Assembly: GCF_000425865.1 (NCBI RefSeq)
Contig: NZ_AUEG01000001.1
Span: 372,001 to 436,000, forward strand
From: Lacticigenium naphthae DSM 19658
Lineage (GTDB): Bacteria; Bacillota; Bacilli; Lactobacillales; Carnobacteriaceae_A
Direction: 5' to 3'
DNA length: 64,000 nucleotides
This document shows positions 24,350 through 33,386 of the stretch, piece by piece. Each line of letters opens with the position of its first letter. Position 1 is the stretch's first letter. The notes beneath the pieces were generated by a model. It saw only the letters and a list, made by a program, of their open reading frames with translations, was not told the DNA's origin and searched no databases. A program made the position numbers and the translations under genes.

Positions 24350-25832
24350 TTTCTTTCTCCTCCTTGTGCTCTAATTTAATTTTATACGTCCACCCTAATA
24401 ATTGTAAGGTTATAATCGGAGCCATCGCTACCATAGCAATCATTCCAAAACCGTCAATTATCACGTTGGCCCCTTCATATGCATTGGCGGCTCCCTGTAT
24501 GAATGCCAATATAAAAGTAGCTGTCATTGGACCGGTTGCTACTCCTCCAGCATCAAATGCCATACCTACGAATAGCTTTGGTACAATAAACATCAATCCT
24601 AGACTGATTATATAGCCCGGCAACAGAAAGTGCCATAGTTGAATAGATGGAACTAAAATGCGAATTACGGACAACATAACAGCCACTCCTCCTCCTAAAG
24701 CTAAAGGAATGAGGACAACTTTTCGTTTTACGTAACCGGTTGTCACTTCTTCAATTTGCTGAGTTAAAACGTAAACAGCTGGCTCAGCTAGGATAGTCAC
24801 TACACCAAGTAAAAATGAAATACTGATTATATACATCTTATTATCATGTTTGACCAAATTGGTCCCAATATAAGTACCCACATCCATAAATCCAGCATTG
24901 ATTCCAACTAAAAAAATGATTAATCCAAGAAATGTAAAAATGAATCCGGTGAATATTTGGCGAAATTTCCTTTTCTTTAGATGAAAAGCAAATATGTTAA
25001 ATAATAGGAAAATAATGAACAAGGGTAATATGGTCTGGATACTTTCTAAAAAGTAGACTGGAAAAATATTGACGAAAGGATAAAATATCTCATTTGAAGA
25101 AGATACTCGTGCAATTTCCCCACTACTTAAATCATCAGCATTTGAAATCCTATCTAAAATCAAAACGGCTATAATAGATCCGGTGGAAGCAATTGCTACT
25201 AAGCCAAAACTATCTTTCTCAGAAGCCTTACTGTCTTTTTTTAATTTAGATATCCCTGCCGATAAGGATAATATGAAGGGCACAGCTAGAATTCCGGTTG
25301 TTGATCCTGAAGCATCGAAGGAAATGGCTAGCATTTCTCGAGAAGAAAATAAAGCCAGCCCAAAAATCAATAAATAAATACTCAACAAGACTTTGTACAA
25401 AGGGATATTGTAGAAAATTCTGAAAAAACCCAGAGCAAGCATAATAGCAAGGCCTATAGATACATACAATACTAAGTTAAACGAACTTATTTCTCCAACA
25501 GTGACAGCTTCCACTTGATTTGCTAAAACAAGCAATCCCGGTTCAGCAATTGACGTAAAAAATCCAAGGATCGCTCCAATGATTAAAACGATGATAAGTT
25601 TATTCGTTTTAGCTAAAGTTGAACCGGTCAGACTTCCTAATGGTGATATACTTAAATCAACTCCCAATAAAAAGAAAGTCAGTCCTATGACTACAAAAAA
25701 AGACCCCAAAAGAAATCGGATCAAAATAGATGTTTCTATTGGTATCATAGTAAAATGAACAAGAAAGACTACTGCAGGAATAGGTAATACTGAAAAGAAT
25801 ACCTCTTTAAATTTTCCAATGATATCATTCAA
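24339..25832 (-). CDS. Two-domain DUF1538 membrane transporter
   Basis: This protein of about 497 residues and roughly twelve helices is an internal duplication. Half one has SIAEPGLLVLANQVEAVT and FDASGSTTGILAVPFIL; half two has ILAEPAVYVLTQQIEEVT and FDAGGVATGPMTATFIL. These are the DUF1538 signatures. A two-gene DUF1538 system has been described as a Na+(K+)/H+ antiporter (UmpAB), which I recall but cannot check here; this gene would be the fused form. The likely start is TTG at 25832, six bases after GGAAGG; a GTG at 25850 is the alternative. An extended -10 promoter lies upstream. The overlapping tandem PII gene suggests allosteric control. The transported ion is not proven. Confidence 0.85.
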   Translation of the reverse strand: MNDIIGKFKEVFFSVLPIPAVVFLVHFTMIPIETSILIRFLLGSFFVVIGLTFFLLGVDLSISPLGSLTGSTLAKTNKLIIVLIIGAILGFFTSIAEPGLLVLANQVEAVTVGEISSFNLVLYVSIGLAIMLALGFFRIFYNIPLYKVLLSIYLLIFGLALFSSREMLAISFDASGSTTGILAVPFILSLSAGISKLKKDSKASEKDSFGLVAIASTGSIIAVLILDRISNADDLSSGEIARVSSSNEIFYPFVNIFPVYFLESIQTILPLFIIFLLFNIFAFHLKKRKFRQIFTGFIFTFLGLIIFLVGINAGFMDVGTYIGTNLVKHDNKMYIISISFLLGVVTILAEPAVYVLTQQIEEVTTGYVKRKVVLIPLALGGGVAVMLSVIRILVPSIQLWHFLLPGYIISLGLMFIVPKLFVGMAFDAGGVATGPMTATFILAFIQGAANAYEGANVIIDGFGMIAMVAMAPIITLQLLGWTYKIKLEHKEEKEIGK

Positions 25833-25884
25833 TAATTTCCTTCCTTCCACTTAATGATTTGCTCTTTGTTAAGCATGCAATTCA

Positions 25885-25893
25885 ATTATACCA
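25885..25893 (-). promoter_or_regulatory. Extended -10 promoter of the DUF1538-PII operon
   Basis: On the minus strand the sequence reads TGGTATAAT, a perfect TATAAT with a TGN extension, about 52 nt before the TTG start. The -35 region is weak, as is common for extended -10 promoters. Confidence 0.6.
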
Positions 25894-26281
25894 TATGTTT
25901 ATAGATGTTGATCGAACGCGTTTTTTAAACTTGTTCTTTTCCCAATGCTAAAAATTGTTTTCTTGGAGTTCAAAATACGAATAGTGTGTGGATTGAAAAA
26001 TTATAATTCTATTTATCGATTTAAGTAGATCATCTCTTTGATTTCCACAAAGTATATATTTCTTTGATCACTGTTTAAAAACTTGTGCTACTCAATAATT
26101 TTTAGAATGTCACCTTAAAAGATTATCCATTATTCCTATTGATTTTACTAACTAATGGAAAAGTTTTTATAAAGGACCCATCCGATTTTTTGCGTTGATA
26201 TAGCAGACCATCCTCCAAGCTGACAGCCCCCAAAAATAAGCTAAAGAGATTCAGCTATCCTTACATGTTGTTTATCTTCTC
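25894..26281. other. Gene-free stretch
   Basis: I saw no gene here. Short complementary segments (AAGCTGA near 26216 and TCAGCT near 26250) could form a weak stem, but no T run follows. Confidence 0.4.
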
Positions 26282-26482
26282 TCACCTATATCTGACAGCA
26301 AATTTTTCAATGGGTACTGCAGTCAATTTTGTATCATTAACTACTTGCTGTACATTCTCCAAAAGGCTATATTTTTCAGCAGTATATTCACTTTCTGGAG
26401 GTCGGTTCATTTCGAAAAAAACTAGATAGAAAATAAAAATGCCTACGAAACTAACGCCTAATAAGGATACAATTTCCTCCAC
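26282..26482 (-). CDS. Possible 66-residue membrane protein
   Basis: The reading frame would give a single N-terminal helix (about residues 5-23) followed by a charged tail. It needs a GTG start and no good ribosome binding site precedes it. It could be a genuine small protein or the end of a decayed gene. I do not recognise a family, so it is listed with low confidence. Confidence 0.3.
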   Translation of the reverse strand: MEEIVSLLGVSFVGIFIFYLVFFEMNRPPESEYTAEKYSLLENVQQVVNDTKLTAVPIEKFAVRYR

Positions 26483-26579
26483 TACTCATTACGTCATATC
26501 TAAAATGCTTCCCAAATTTTCAAACCCCACTCAAGCTCTCTTTAGCAACTGATAAGAAGATCAACAAAAGGATAGATCA

Positions 26580-27014
26580 TTATTCTGTTAAACTATTATT
26601 TGGATATTCTTTTATTATATAGTCTACATTTTCTTGTATAAACTCCTTTATTATTTTTTCATCTACTTGATCAATACTTTTAATATAAACACAAGCAACC
26701 CCACTCTTGACTTTACCCAACTTGTTCAATAGTTTTTCTCTCGTATCTGGATCCGTAGAAAGATAGAGGCTAAACTGGTTTTTCCGCGGAGAAAATCCTG
26801 TGATCATCGCGTCTCCTTCGTGACCAGAAGCATATTTGTAATGGTACGTCCCATAACCGATAATATTTTCTCCCCACATTCTTGGTTCAAGTCCTGTCGC
26901 TTCGTTAAAAATGGATACAAGCTTTTTTGTCTCTTCTCTTTTTTTCTCATCTTCAATCGAATCAATAAAATTGCTGACATCTTTATCTGTTTCTTTTGTT
27001 TTTAATTTATACAT
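26580..27014 (-). CDS. DUF1801 domain protein
   Basis: This 144-residue soluble protein has the DUF1801 (YdhG-like) fold. The recognisable features are ARMWGENIIGYG-like (here EPRMWGENIIGYGTYHYKY), then GFSPRKNQFSLYL, and a C-terminal KSGVACVYIKSIDQVD segment. The molecular role of the family is not established. AAAGGAG lies seven bases before the ATG. It is followed on the same strand by a DUF5-numbered-free intergenic gap and then unrelated sequence, and preceded by the DUF1294 gene 21 nt upstream, so these two may be co-transcribed. Confidence 0.88.
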   Translation of the reverse strand: MYKLKTKETDKDVSNFIDSIEDEKKREETKKLVSIFNEATGLEPRMWGENIIGYGTYHYKYASGHEGDAMITGFSPRKNQFSLYLSTDPDTREKLLNKLGKVKSGVACVYIKSIDQVDEKIIKEFIQENVDYIIKEYPNNSLTE

Positions 27015-27035
27015 AATTTCGCTCCTTTACATATT

Positions 27036-27317
27036 CTATCTTAATAAACTATAAACTACCCCGGAAGTTAATAACCCAGCTAAGGGGATACCTAATTTAA
27101 ACGAAAGATGTTTTGTTTTATGTCTAAAAGCATACATGCTTACCCATGCTCCAACTCCACCTAAAGCAAAAGCAGATAAAAAGAGTGTTTTTTCAGAAAT
27201 TCTTCTTTTATTCTTTTTAGCTTTTTCTTTATCCAAAAAGAAGAGTACAAATGAAATGCTGTTTAATAATCCTATTGCTAACAAAGTAAATTGTTCTGTC
27301 ATAGTCAATTCTATCAA
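27036..27317 (-). CDS. DUF1294 family small membrane protein
   Basis: The product of about 93 residues has an N-terminal helix (LLAIGLLNSISFVLFFLDK), a basic cytosolic segment with KAKKNKRRISEKTL, and two C-terminal helices including GGVGAWVSMYAFRHKTKH. The latter is the DUF1294 signature. Function is unknown. I prefer TTG at 27317, eight bases after GAGGAG, over a GTG at 27326 that overlaps the binding site; a downstream ATG at 27302 lacks one. It lies 21 nt upstream of the DUF1801 gene. Confidence 0.85.
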   Translation of the reverse strand: MIELTMTEQFTLLAIGLLNSISFVLFFLDKEKAKKNKRRISEKTLFLSAFALGGVGAWVSMYAFRHKTKHLSFKLGIPLAGLLTSGVVYSLLR

Positions 27318-27410
27318 AAATAACACTCCTCATTAGTTGTAAAAAAGACTAAAAGCTATACGCATAGTTTAGTTAGCCTCTCTTTCATAACATTTTCTTA
27401 ATATATTTGT

Positions 27411-28862
27411 TTAAACAGGTGTATAAGTCTCTCTTAGTTCTATTTTTAATGGATCATTAATTTCTAAATAATTCCTCATAGATTGTACAGCGTGGATCGC
27501 TAATTCTTTTCTGTTTCTACCGTATTTTTTCTCTACGCCTTGGTAGGTTATAAATACAGCAGAGTATACTTTGCCGACATCCACTTTTTTATTTCCTACA
27601 AACATTGCTTGAACACGATGACCAGCCGGATTTTCAATTTTGATATAAGCTTTGAATCCCAAAGCTCTTTTGACAAATCCTCCCATTTGATTATACGGAT
27701 TTGAAGAAAATGACCTTTCGAGATTCTCTTCTATCATCTCAATTAACTCTTTTCCAGTAATTTCAACTGTCAGTAATGGTGGATCCATCGGGACAATATT
27801 ATACAAATCATTTAAGGATACATTTCCTGGCTCAATGGGAGCCCCGTAACGCCATCCATTGGAGAAAGCAAGTTCTGCTCCAGAGGAAGCTAACATGGAC
27901 TCTAGCAAAAAATTATCCATAGTTGATTCGAGCATAGTCGCACGGTTAAGAGCAGTATCAGTCTTTCCTACTATTACTTCAAGTTTTTCTTTAAACGGGC
28001 TCAAGACTTTTTGGATGATTTGTTCCATTTCATCGTCAGGTTTTATCTCTGAACTCACTTCAATTAATTCATGTTCATGATCAACAATTTTTCCATCCAT
28101 TATTTCTAACTTTAATTTGCCTAAAAACGATCCATGGCATCCTGATTGAATGACCACTGTATTTCCTTGTTTTATCGGCCGTGCTATACGGTTGTGTGTA
28201 TGTCCACTAAGGCATACATCAATTCCTTCAACTTCAGAAAGTAACTTCATATCTTGAGGGAAACCTAAATGAGAAAGTAATACAATGATATCTACATTTT
28301 TATCACTTCTCAATGAACGAATAATTTCAGGTAATTCTTCTTTCCCTAAAGTAAAATAAGTTCCTTCACTGAAATGAGGGGGCATCGTTTTATCAACAAT
28401 GTTTGAAGCTATTCCAATTATGCCCACTCTTAAATCACCGACAATTTTAACCACAGTAGAGGGGAAGAGCAATTCATCAGTATCCTTATTATAAACGTTG
28501 TTTGCCAGAAGAGGAAAATTCAATTTTTCAGATGTTTCAATTAATTTTTTTGGCCCATATCCAAATTCCCAATGCATAGCCATTGCATCTATACCTAATG
28601 CATTCACAATCGGCACCACAGCCTGCCCTTCTGTTTCAAAAGCTGGACGGGTACCATTTAACGTATCTCCATTATCTAAAAAAAGTAATCGCTCATTTGA
28701 TTCTTGTCTTATTTCTTTTACTAAAGTTGCAATTCTTGCATACCCTCCTGCTTTACGATAAGTAAATTGATCTTGTTCCCAAAACCATTCAGAATGCAAA
28801 TCAAAATATGCATGGCTATCATTCATTTGTAGAATAGTCATTTTTTTGCTTTCTTTCTCCAT
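27411..28862 (-). CDS. Cytoplasmic metallophosphoesterase/5'-nucleotidase family protein
   Basis: The N-terminal metallophosphoesterase domain (about residues 8-245) contains MNDSHAYF, FLDNGDTLNGT and CLSGHTHNR, and a C-terminal 5'-nucleotidase domain follows (about 285-450). The motif that is usually GNHEFD reads AMHWEFGYG here, as in a SoxB/YunD-like subgroup. There is no signal peptide, so it acts in the cytoplasm, unlike the secreted nucleotidases. The substrate might be a nucleotide or nucleotide sugar. An AGGAGG site precedes the ATG. The gene stands alone between unrelated neighbours. Confidence 0.9.
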   Translation of the reverse strand: MEKESKKMTILQMNDSHAYFDLHSEWFWEQDQFTYRKAGGYARIATLVKEIRQESNERLLFLDNGDTLNGTRPAFETEGQAVVPIVNALGIDAMAMHWEFGYGPKKLIETSEKLNFPLLANNVYNKDTDELLFPSTVVKIVGDLRVGIIGIASNIVDKTMPPHFSEGTYFTLGKEELPEIIRSLRSDKNVDIIVLLSHLGFPQDMKLLSEVEGIDVCLSGHTHNRIARPIKQGNTVVIQSGCHGSFLGKLKLEIMDGKIVDHEHELIEVSSEIKPDDEMEQIIQKVLSPFKEKLEVIVGKTDTALNRATMLESTMDNFLLESMLASSGAELAFSNGWRYGAPIEPGNVSLNDLYNIVPMDPPLLTVEITGKELIEMIEENLERSFSSNPYNQMGGFVKRALGFKAYIKIENPAGHRVQAMFVGNKKVDVGKVYSAVFITYQGVEKKYGRNRKELAIHAVQSMRNYLEINDPLKIELRETYTPV

Positions 28863-28979
28863 TTCTAGTTCCTCCTTCTATGATCCTTTATGCTCCACTG
28901 ACTCGCTATCTCTTTTTCAACTACTTCGATTATAACAATGTGAAAATCAAGAACCTAATTTTTACTCTTGTGAATATTA

Positions 28980-29016
28980 AATAAAGTCATTGCCTCATGA
29001 AGACAATGACTTTATT
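28980..29016. terminator. Terminator after the XRE gene
   Basis: AATAAAGTCATTG pairs perfectly with CAATGACTTTATT across an 11-nt loop. It lies just past the stop of the minus-strand XRE gene and is followed on that strand by a T-rich stretch. Confidence 0.75.
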
Positions 29017-29030
29017 TCTAACAATCAATT

Positions 29031-29234
29031 TCATTTTCTATACTCTAAAATATCACCTGGTTGGCAATCTAATGCTTTACATATTTCTTCCAAGGTTGAA
29101 AAACGGATGGCTTTTGCTTTCCCATTTTTCAATATAGAAATATTAGCCATAGTTATCCCTACTCTTTGAGATAATTCGGTAACAGTCATCTTTCTTTTTG
29201 CTAACATAACATCTAAATTAACAATTATTGCCAT
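29031..29234 (-). CDS. XRE-family (Cro/CI-like) small regulator
   Basis: This 67-residue protein is essentially one helix-turn-helix domain: MTVTELSQRVGITMANIS as helices 2 and 3, and FSTLEEICKALDCQPGDIL as the conserved end. It belongs to the YozG-like group of minimal regulators that pair with DUF2975 membrane proteins. TTGAGGTG precedes the ATG. It starts nine bases after the DUF2975 stop, so the two form one operon. The membrane partner may control the regulator's activity, which is an inference from the recurring pair. Confidence 0.92.
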   Translation of the reverse strand: MAIIVNLDVMLAKRKMTVTELSQRVGITMANISILKNGKAKAIRFSTLEEICKALDCQPGDILEYRK

Positions 29235-29243
29235 TATTACACC

Positions 29244-29723
29244 TCAAATCGTTAAGTCGTTTTCTTTTTTTATCACTAATGCATTCGTTAATAGTTTTTC
29301 TAAAACAGTTGTAAATATTGCAATAACCAATGGTGAGAACACAAACATTCCTCCAACTAATATCACTCCTGGTGCATCATCTACTTCACCAATAACAAAA
29401 AATAGTGGCATGCTTATTAGGTATAATATACTAATGCTTGCAGCAAATTTTTTTATTATTTTTAACGAATTTACGGAGTGTTCTGAGAAGGCTTGATTTT
29501 TATCTATATAATTTAATAATTGCTTAGTGTGATAGAGCGCACCAAAAAAGGGTATAAAGGTGACAGTCATGATAGTCATTAATGCATATAAAACAATAGC
29601 CATTTGAGTGCTCCCCCTACCTGCTTCTTCAAATAAGACTGAAAACACTAGAAGTGCGAACAGCGAAATAATCAACCCCACTAAGAATAGAGATATTTTC
29701 AAAAAAAGTGTTTCTTTTTTCAT
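29244..29723 (-). CDS. DUF2975 membrane protein paired with XRE regulator
   Basis: This 159-residue protein has four helices (about 8-30, 42-65, 95-115, 122-145) and the DUF2975 pattern, including IDKNQAFSEHSVNSLKIIKKFA between helices two and three. GAGAGGTG precedes the ATG. It is the first gene of a two-gene operon with the minimal XRE regulator. The pair recurs in many Firmicutes, but its signal is not known to me. Confidence 0.9.
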   Translation of the reverse strand: MKKETLFLKISLFLVGLIISLFALLVFSVLFEEAGRGSTQMAIVLYALMTIMTVTFIPFFGALYHTKQLLNYIDKNQAFSEHSVNSLKIIKKFAASISILYLISMPLFFVIGEVDDAPGVILVGGMFVFSPLVIAIFTTVLEKLLTNALVIKKENDLTI

Positions 29724-30206
29724 TTTTTACACCTCTCATTTATTTCTTTATGTATAAATAATACTATTCTATTTATTGATAAACAATAAATAAATTGTAA
29801 ATTTTAAAAAAATTTAACCTTTGCTTCATTTTCTAGAGAGTAAGGAGTTATAATAATTGACCACTACTCAAATGACTTCACATGGTTACTTTACTATTTA
29901 CCAATCCAATCGTTCTCCCCTATTATTTAGGTTATTTCGCAGGTTTGAGCAATAGTGAATCTTCCTTTTTATGTGGTAAATTTTTTCCCTTTTTTCTGTT
30001 GTTATTTATTCTTTAATTTTGAAAAAACGAAAATAGATTTAAAATAATAGTATCCCTTATTTCTAAGAAATCTGGTTCACTCTTTTGCTACACTATACTA
30101 CTATTTAACATTGACAGCCCTAATCCTCTCATTGCATAAGAATAAATCGAACTGATTTTTTCTGAAGATCCAAAAGACTCGTATCCATCGGAGGAGGCCC
30201 ATATTA
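29724..30206. other. Gene-free stretch, possible coding remnant
   Basis: No intact gene is present. A short plus-strand frame near 29880-30020 gives a hydrophobic peptide containing NPIVLPYYLGYFAGLSN, which looks like a membrane-protein fragment without a convincing start or continuation. Confidence 0.35.
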
Positions 30207-30705
30207 ATGAATCAAAAGGAACGCAAAATGTTAATTCAGTATATTTTATTAGCGTATAGTTTTTCTTGGTTATGTTGGGTAATTGTGTTTTTCTTTGGCT
30301 ATGAAAATTTTACATTTTTGGACATGACTACTATGGAGTTTGCAAATTGGGCTTTGTTTCTCCCCCTTTTTTTAGACTTGGAGCTATATGCGCTATTTGG
30401 TATTTTTCTTATGTCCTTTTCTTGTATTATACTAACGGTTTATTTTTTACACTCTTTTCTTTGATCGGCTTTTCTTTATCCATTATTGGTCAAACCTTTA
30501 TTTTTTCATGGTTATATTTAAAGACGAGAAGTATATTTCTAATGATCCTATTTCATGCCTAGTTAAATACGACAACAACAGTTGTACTTGGAGACATTAC
30601 AATAGGTAACCCTGTTATGGGAAAACTGTTCACGCTTTAGTCACTTGGGGAATTATTTTCCTTCTGGTCAAATTTGCTCCCATACAAACTATAGAAAAAA
30701 GATAA
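30207..30705 (+). pseudogene. Decayed CPBP intramembrane protease gene
   Basis: The start MNQKERKMLIQYILLAYSF and the end QTFIFSWLYLKTRSIFLMILFHA then TTTVVLGDITIGNPVMGK and HALVTWGIIFLLVKFAP are those of CPBP (Abi) proteins. They lie in three frames and are interrupted by stop codons. The catalytic EExxxR region that should lie in the middle is absent, so a deletion has also occurred. The gene has a GGAGG-type binding site and must have been functional once. An intact, different CPBP gene lies at 37697-38452. Confidence 0.8.
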
Positions 30706-30870
30706 TATACAGAGATACAAAGGACTCACATCTGCCTTTCAAGGGTACGTATAGATCTTTATACCAGTAAAAATAATAATTTATCAATTTTATGTTTTGT
30801 TTGTTCTATCATTTAACATATTTTCATAGCTATCTGAAATCTGAAATTTGAAATTGGGGCATAAAAAATT

Positions 30871-30900
30871 AGTCAATGAACACAAAAATGTTTATTGACT
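30871..30900. other. Hairpin downstream of the CapA gene
   Basis: AGTCAATGAACA pairs with TGTTTATTGACT (one G-U pair) around a 6-nt loop. It lies beside a stronger terminator and its role is unclear. Confidence 0.4.
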
Positions 30901-30921
30901 TGTGTTTTGGATAATATATAT

Positions 30922-30958
30922 AAAAAGCAGAATGGAATAATTATCCATTCTGCTTTTT
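30922..30958. terminator. Terminator of the VanY-CapA operon
   Basis: AAAAAGCAGAATGGA pairs perfectly with TCCATTCTGCTTTTT across a short loop. It is 46 nt past the stop of the minus-strand CapA gene. Confidence 0.85.
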
Positions 30959-31003
30959 ATTACTATTTTTTATTACGACAACCCAATTTTTATCATATTT
31001 TGA

Positions 31004-32287
31004 TTATTCTTCAAATTGGGAGGAATCCAGATTCATCCTGTTCATTGTTTCCTCGTATGAGGTTTTCATCCGATTAAGGTAATCCTCTGACAAGCTAGAA
31101 TCATCTAAATGTGCTTCAATCGGCAAAATACGGTAAGTATATGCTGACTGCCCTTCTTCTCTATTACGGTACACCCATGTTGGGACTAAGTCGATACTTT
31201 TTAGCTTCGTCTCGCCTGTTTTTTCGCTTTTTTGAATGTCCATATTAATAATTACTCCATCTTCTGTAGCTTCAAAACCAGCGCCTAGCGATTCACGCCT
31301 TTGATTTGATACAAAATTCCCCAATGAATAAGCAACAAACGATTTATTGCCGTCTACTTCTAAAAATTCAGTAGGTTGAATTACATGAGGATGACTTCCT
31401 AAAATAATATCTACTCCTTCACGTGTTAACAATTCAGCATAAGAAGTTTGCAATTCATTGGGTTCTTTAGCGTATTCATTGCCCCAATGGATATAAGTCA
31501 TTATTATATCTGGGTCATGACTATTTGCTTCTTCAATATCTGCTAATATTTGTTCTTCGCTAAGAAGATTGATCATTGAACTTAGTTCCTCAGAAGTATA
31601 TTGTGCTTCCATTCCATTTACATGTTCGGTATATCCTAAAATAGCAACCTTTATTCCCTCAACATCTTTTATTTGAATACGTGATTCAGGATCATCTTCA
31701 TAGGTCCCTACAGGGTCTAATCCTTTTTCTGTGATAACTTTTGCTGTCCTTTTTAATCCATCAGCTCGAGTATCTAAACTGTGATTATTAGCAGTCGCCA
31801 ACATATCAAAACCTGCGTAAGCTAGTCCATCAACTATAGCGTCTGGTGTATTAAATAATGGATAACCAATATATGCCCTCGTGGGGCCAGCAAGTGTGGT
31901 TTCAAGATTCGCAATTGCTAAATCGGATTCACTTATAAACGGTTTTACATCTTCAAAAACTGCTGAAAAATCATAACTATCTTTTCCTGAATCGTATGCG
32001 CTTATGAGTTGATTCCCGTGAGCCATTACATCTCCGACTGCTGAAATTTGAATATCAATAAACGTTTCTTCTTCGACTATTTCTGTTTCTTCTTCCTCTT
32101 TCGTGTTGCTTGATAATGCTTCTTCATTGGAAATCTCTTCTGTTTCTGGAGAACTATCACTCTCTCCAAACCATGAATTTGAATTTGCAAAGAAGAAGCC
32201 CGCACCGATTAAGAGCGCAAGAATCCCAATAATAACAACTAAAATCTTATTGAACTGTGACTTCTTTTTTCTATTCGTTGATCTCAA
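31004..32287 (-). CDS. CapA-family (PgsA/CapA-like) membrane-anchored metallophosphatase
   Basis: A signal anchor (about residues 13-31) and an acidic linker (about 32-70) precede a CapA-type metallophosphoesterase domain (about 75-400). Motifs are SAVGDVMAHGNQL, LANLETTLAG, ATANNHSLDTRADGL, YIHWGNEYAKEPN and GSHPHVIQP. CapA proteins take part in poly-gamma-glutamate anchoring, but many relatives occur without the capBC genes, as here, and their role is open. The start is TTG at 32287 with GGGAGAG upstream, inside the 3' end of the carboxypeptidase gene. The 17-nt overlap indicates coupled translation and a joint role in the cell envelope. Confidence 0.9.
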   Translation of the reverse strand: MRSTNRKKKSQFNKILVVIIGILALLIGAGFFFANSNSWFGESDSSPETEEISNEEALSSNTKEEEETEIVEEETFIDIQISAVGDVMAHGNQLISAYDSGKDSYDFSAVFEDVKPFISESDLAIANLETTLAGPTRAYIGYPLFNTPDAIVDGLAYAGFDMLATANNHSLDTRADGLKRTAKVITEKGLDPVGTYEDDPESRIQIKDVEGIKVAILGYTEHVNGMEAQYTSEELSSMINLLSEEQILADIEEANSHDPDIIMTYIHWGNEYAKEPNELQTSYAELLTREGVDIILGSHPHVIQPTEFLEVDGNKSFVAYSLGNFVSNQRRESLGAGFEATEDGVIINMDIQKSEKTGETKLKSIDLVPTWVYRNREEGQSAYTYRILPIEAHLDDSSLSEDYLNRMKTSYEETMNRMNLDSSQFEE

Positions 32288-33122
32288 TTTCTACTCTCCC
32301 TTCTTTCAAATACTCTTCATACGTCAAGCCACTTTCGTTTATTTCGAGAGCTAATCCTTCACTAACATAACGTAGATGCCAAGGTTCATATAAATAACCA
32401 GTAATCTTTTCTTTTCCTTGAGGGTAACGGATAATAAATCCATATTCATGTGCATGTTCCTTCAACCACAGTCCTTCAGCTGTTTCTCCAAATTCCTCTG
32501 TGAGTTGATAATTGACACTTTCACTTGTCACATCCATCGCCAAGCCCGTTTGGTGTTCACTTTCTCCAGGCCGTGCACTGTATCGACTGGCCGCTTCCTC
32601 CCCATGCTTAGAAACGTAATTATTGAACAATTGCACCTGAGTTTGATAGGAACGATAGCCTGATCGTGCATGTAATAGGATGTTTTCTTGTATGGCTGCA
32701 TCAAACATTTCTTTCAACGCCATAGCAGCTTCTTTTCTTAGTTGCTTGATTTCTGGATTTTCTAGCACCGTAGGGACTTCGACCGTTACCAAATCTTCCG
32801 GAATATAATCTTCTTCTAAACTATACTCTTTATTAACTAAAACAGCCAAACTTGAATGATTTAATAAATCTTCGTCTAAATCTGGAAGGATGCCTTCTGA
32901 TTCAGAAATATTTTCTGCAATGGAACTATCGGTTGTATCTGCTTGGTTTTCTTCAGTGTTTTTAGTGCTATCCACATTACTTGAATCAACCGAACCTACT
33001 TCGCCCATTTCCTGTGCAGAATCTACTTCATTTAAAGGTTCTTCACTAGTTTCTGAACAAGCCGTAAGCAGTCCCATATTAATCACTATAGCTCCAACTG
33101 CAATCCATTTCTTAGCAATCAT
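32271..33122 (-). CDS. VanY-type D,D-carboxypeptidase lipoprotein
   Basis: A signal peptide ends in the lipobox LLTAC near residue 22, and an acidic linker (about 25-90) leads to a VanY/D-Ala-D-Ala carboxypeptidase domain (about 110-275). The zinc-site motifs are ARPGESEHQTGLAMDV (SxHxxGxAxD) and EPWHLRYV (the second histidine). The arginine motif SGYRSYQTQ is also present. It would trim D-Ala from peptidoglycan stem peptides outside the membrane. No van genes or sensor kinases are nearby, so this is a housekeeping-type enzyme, not a resistance cluster. AAGGAG precedes the ATG. The CapA gene overlaps its end. Confidence 0.92.
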   Translation of the reverse strand: MIAKKWIAVGAIVINMGLLTACSETSEEPLNEVDSAQEMGEVGSVDSSNVDSTKNTEENQADTTDSSIAENISESEGILPDLDEDLLNHSSLAVLVNKEYSLEEDYIPEDLVTVEVPTVLENPEIKQLRKEAAMALKEMFDAAIQENILLHARSGYRSYQTQVQLFNNYVSKHGEEAASRYSARPGESEHQTGLAMDVTSESVNYQLTEEFGETAEGLWLKEHAHEYGFIIRYPQGKEKITGYLYEPWHLRYVSEGLALEINESGLTYEEYLKEGRVEIEINE

Positions 33123-33386
33123 ATATTTCTTACTCCTTTTTTAATATCATAAAATCGATTTTATAAACTCGTTCTATTTTAACATGAATTATTTTTTTTA
33201 AAACAATTTTGTGCTAATTATAATCAATCTCTTGTTTCACAGACTCTCCTAAAAATAAACTAATTCTCCCCCATAAAATCCTTATAGTAAATACTATTAA
33301 CCATAGTAGACATTTTCACATCTTCATTCACTTTTTTCATGGTTGCTCTGTATGATCCTCTTCCACACTAAGCTTGTTATAAAAGA

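Noticed and set aside
29880-30020. Membrane-protein fragment NPIVLPYYLGYFAG
   Set aside because: It is too short, lacks a start region and could be chance in AT-rich DNA, so it is mentioned only as a possible remnant.
31004-33122. Glycopeptide resistance cluster because of VanY and CapA
   Set aside because: No ligase, dehydrogenase or two-component system genes are present. VanY-type enzymes occur widely in normal cell-wall metabolism.
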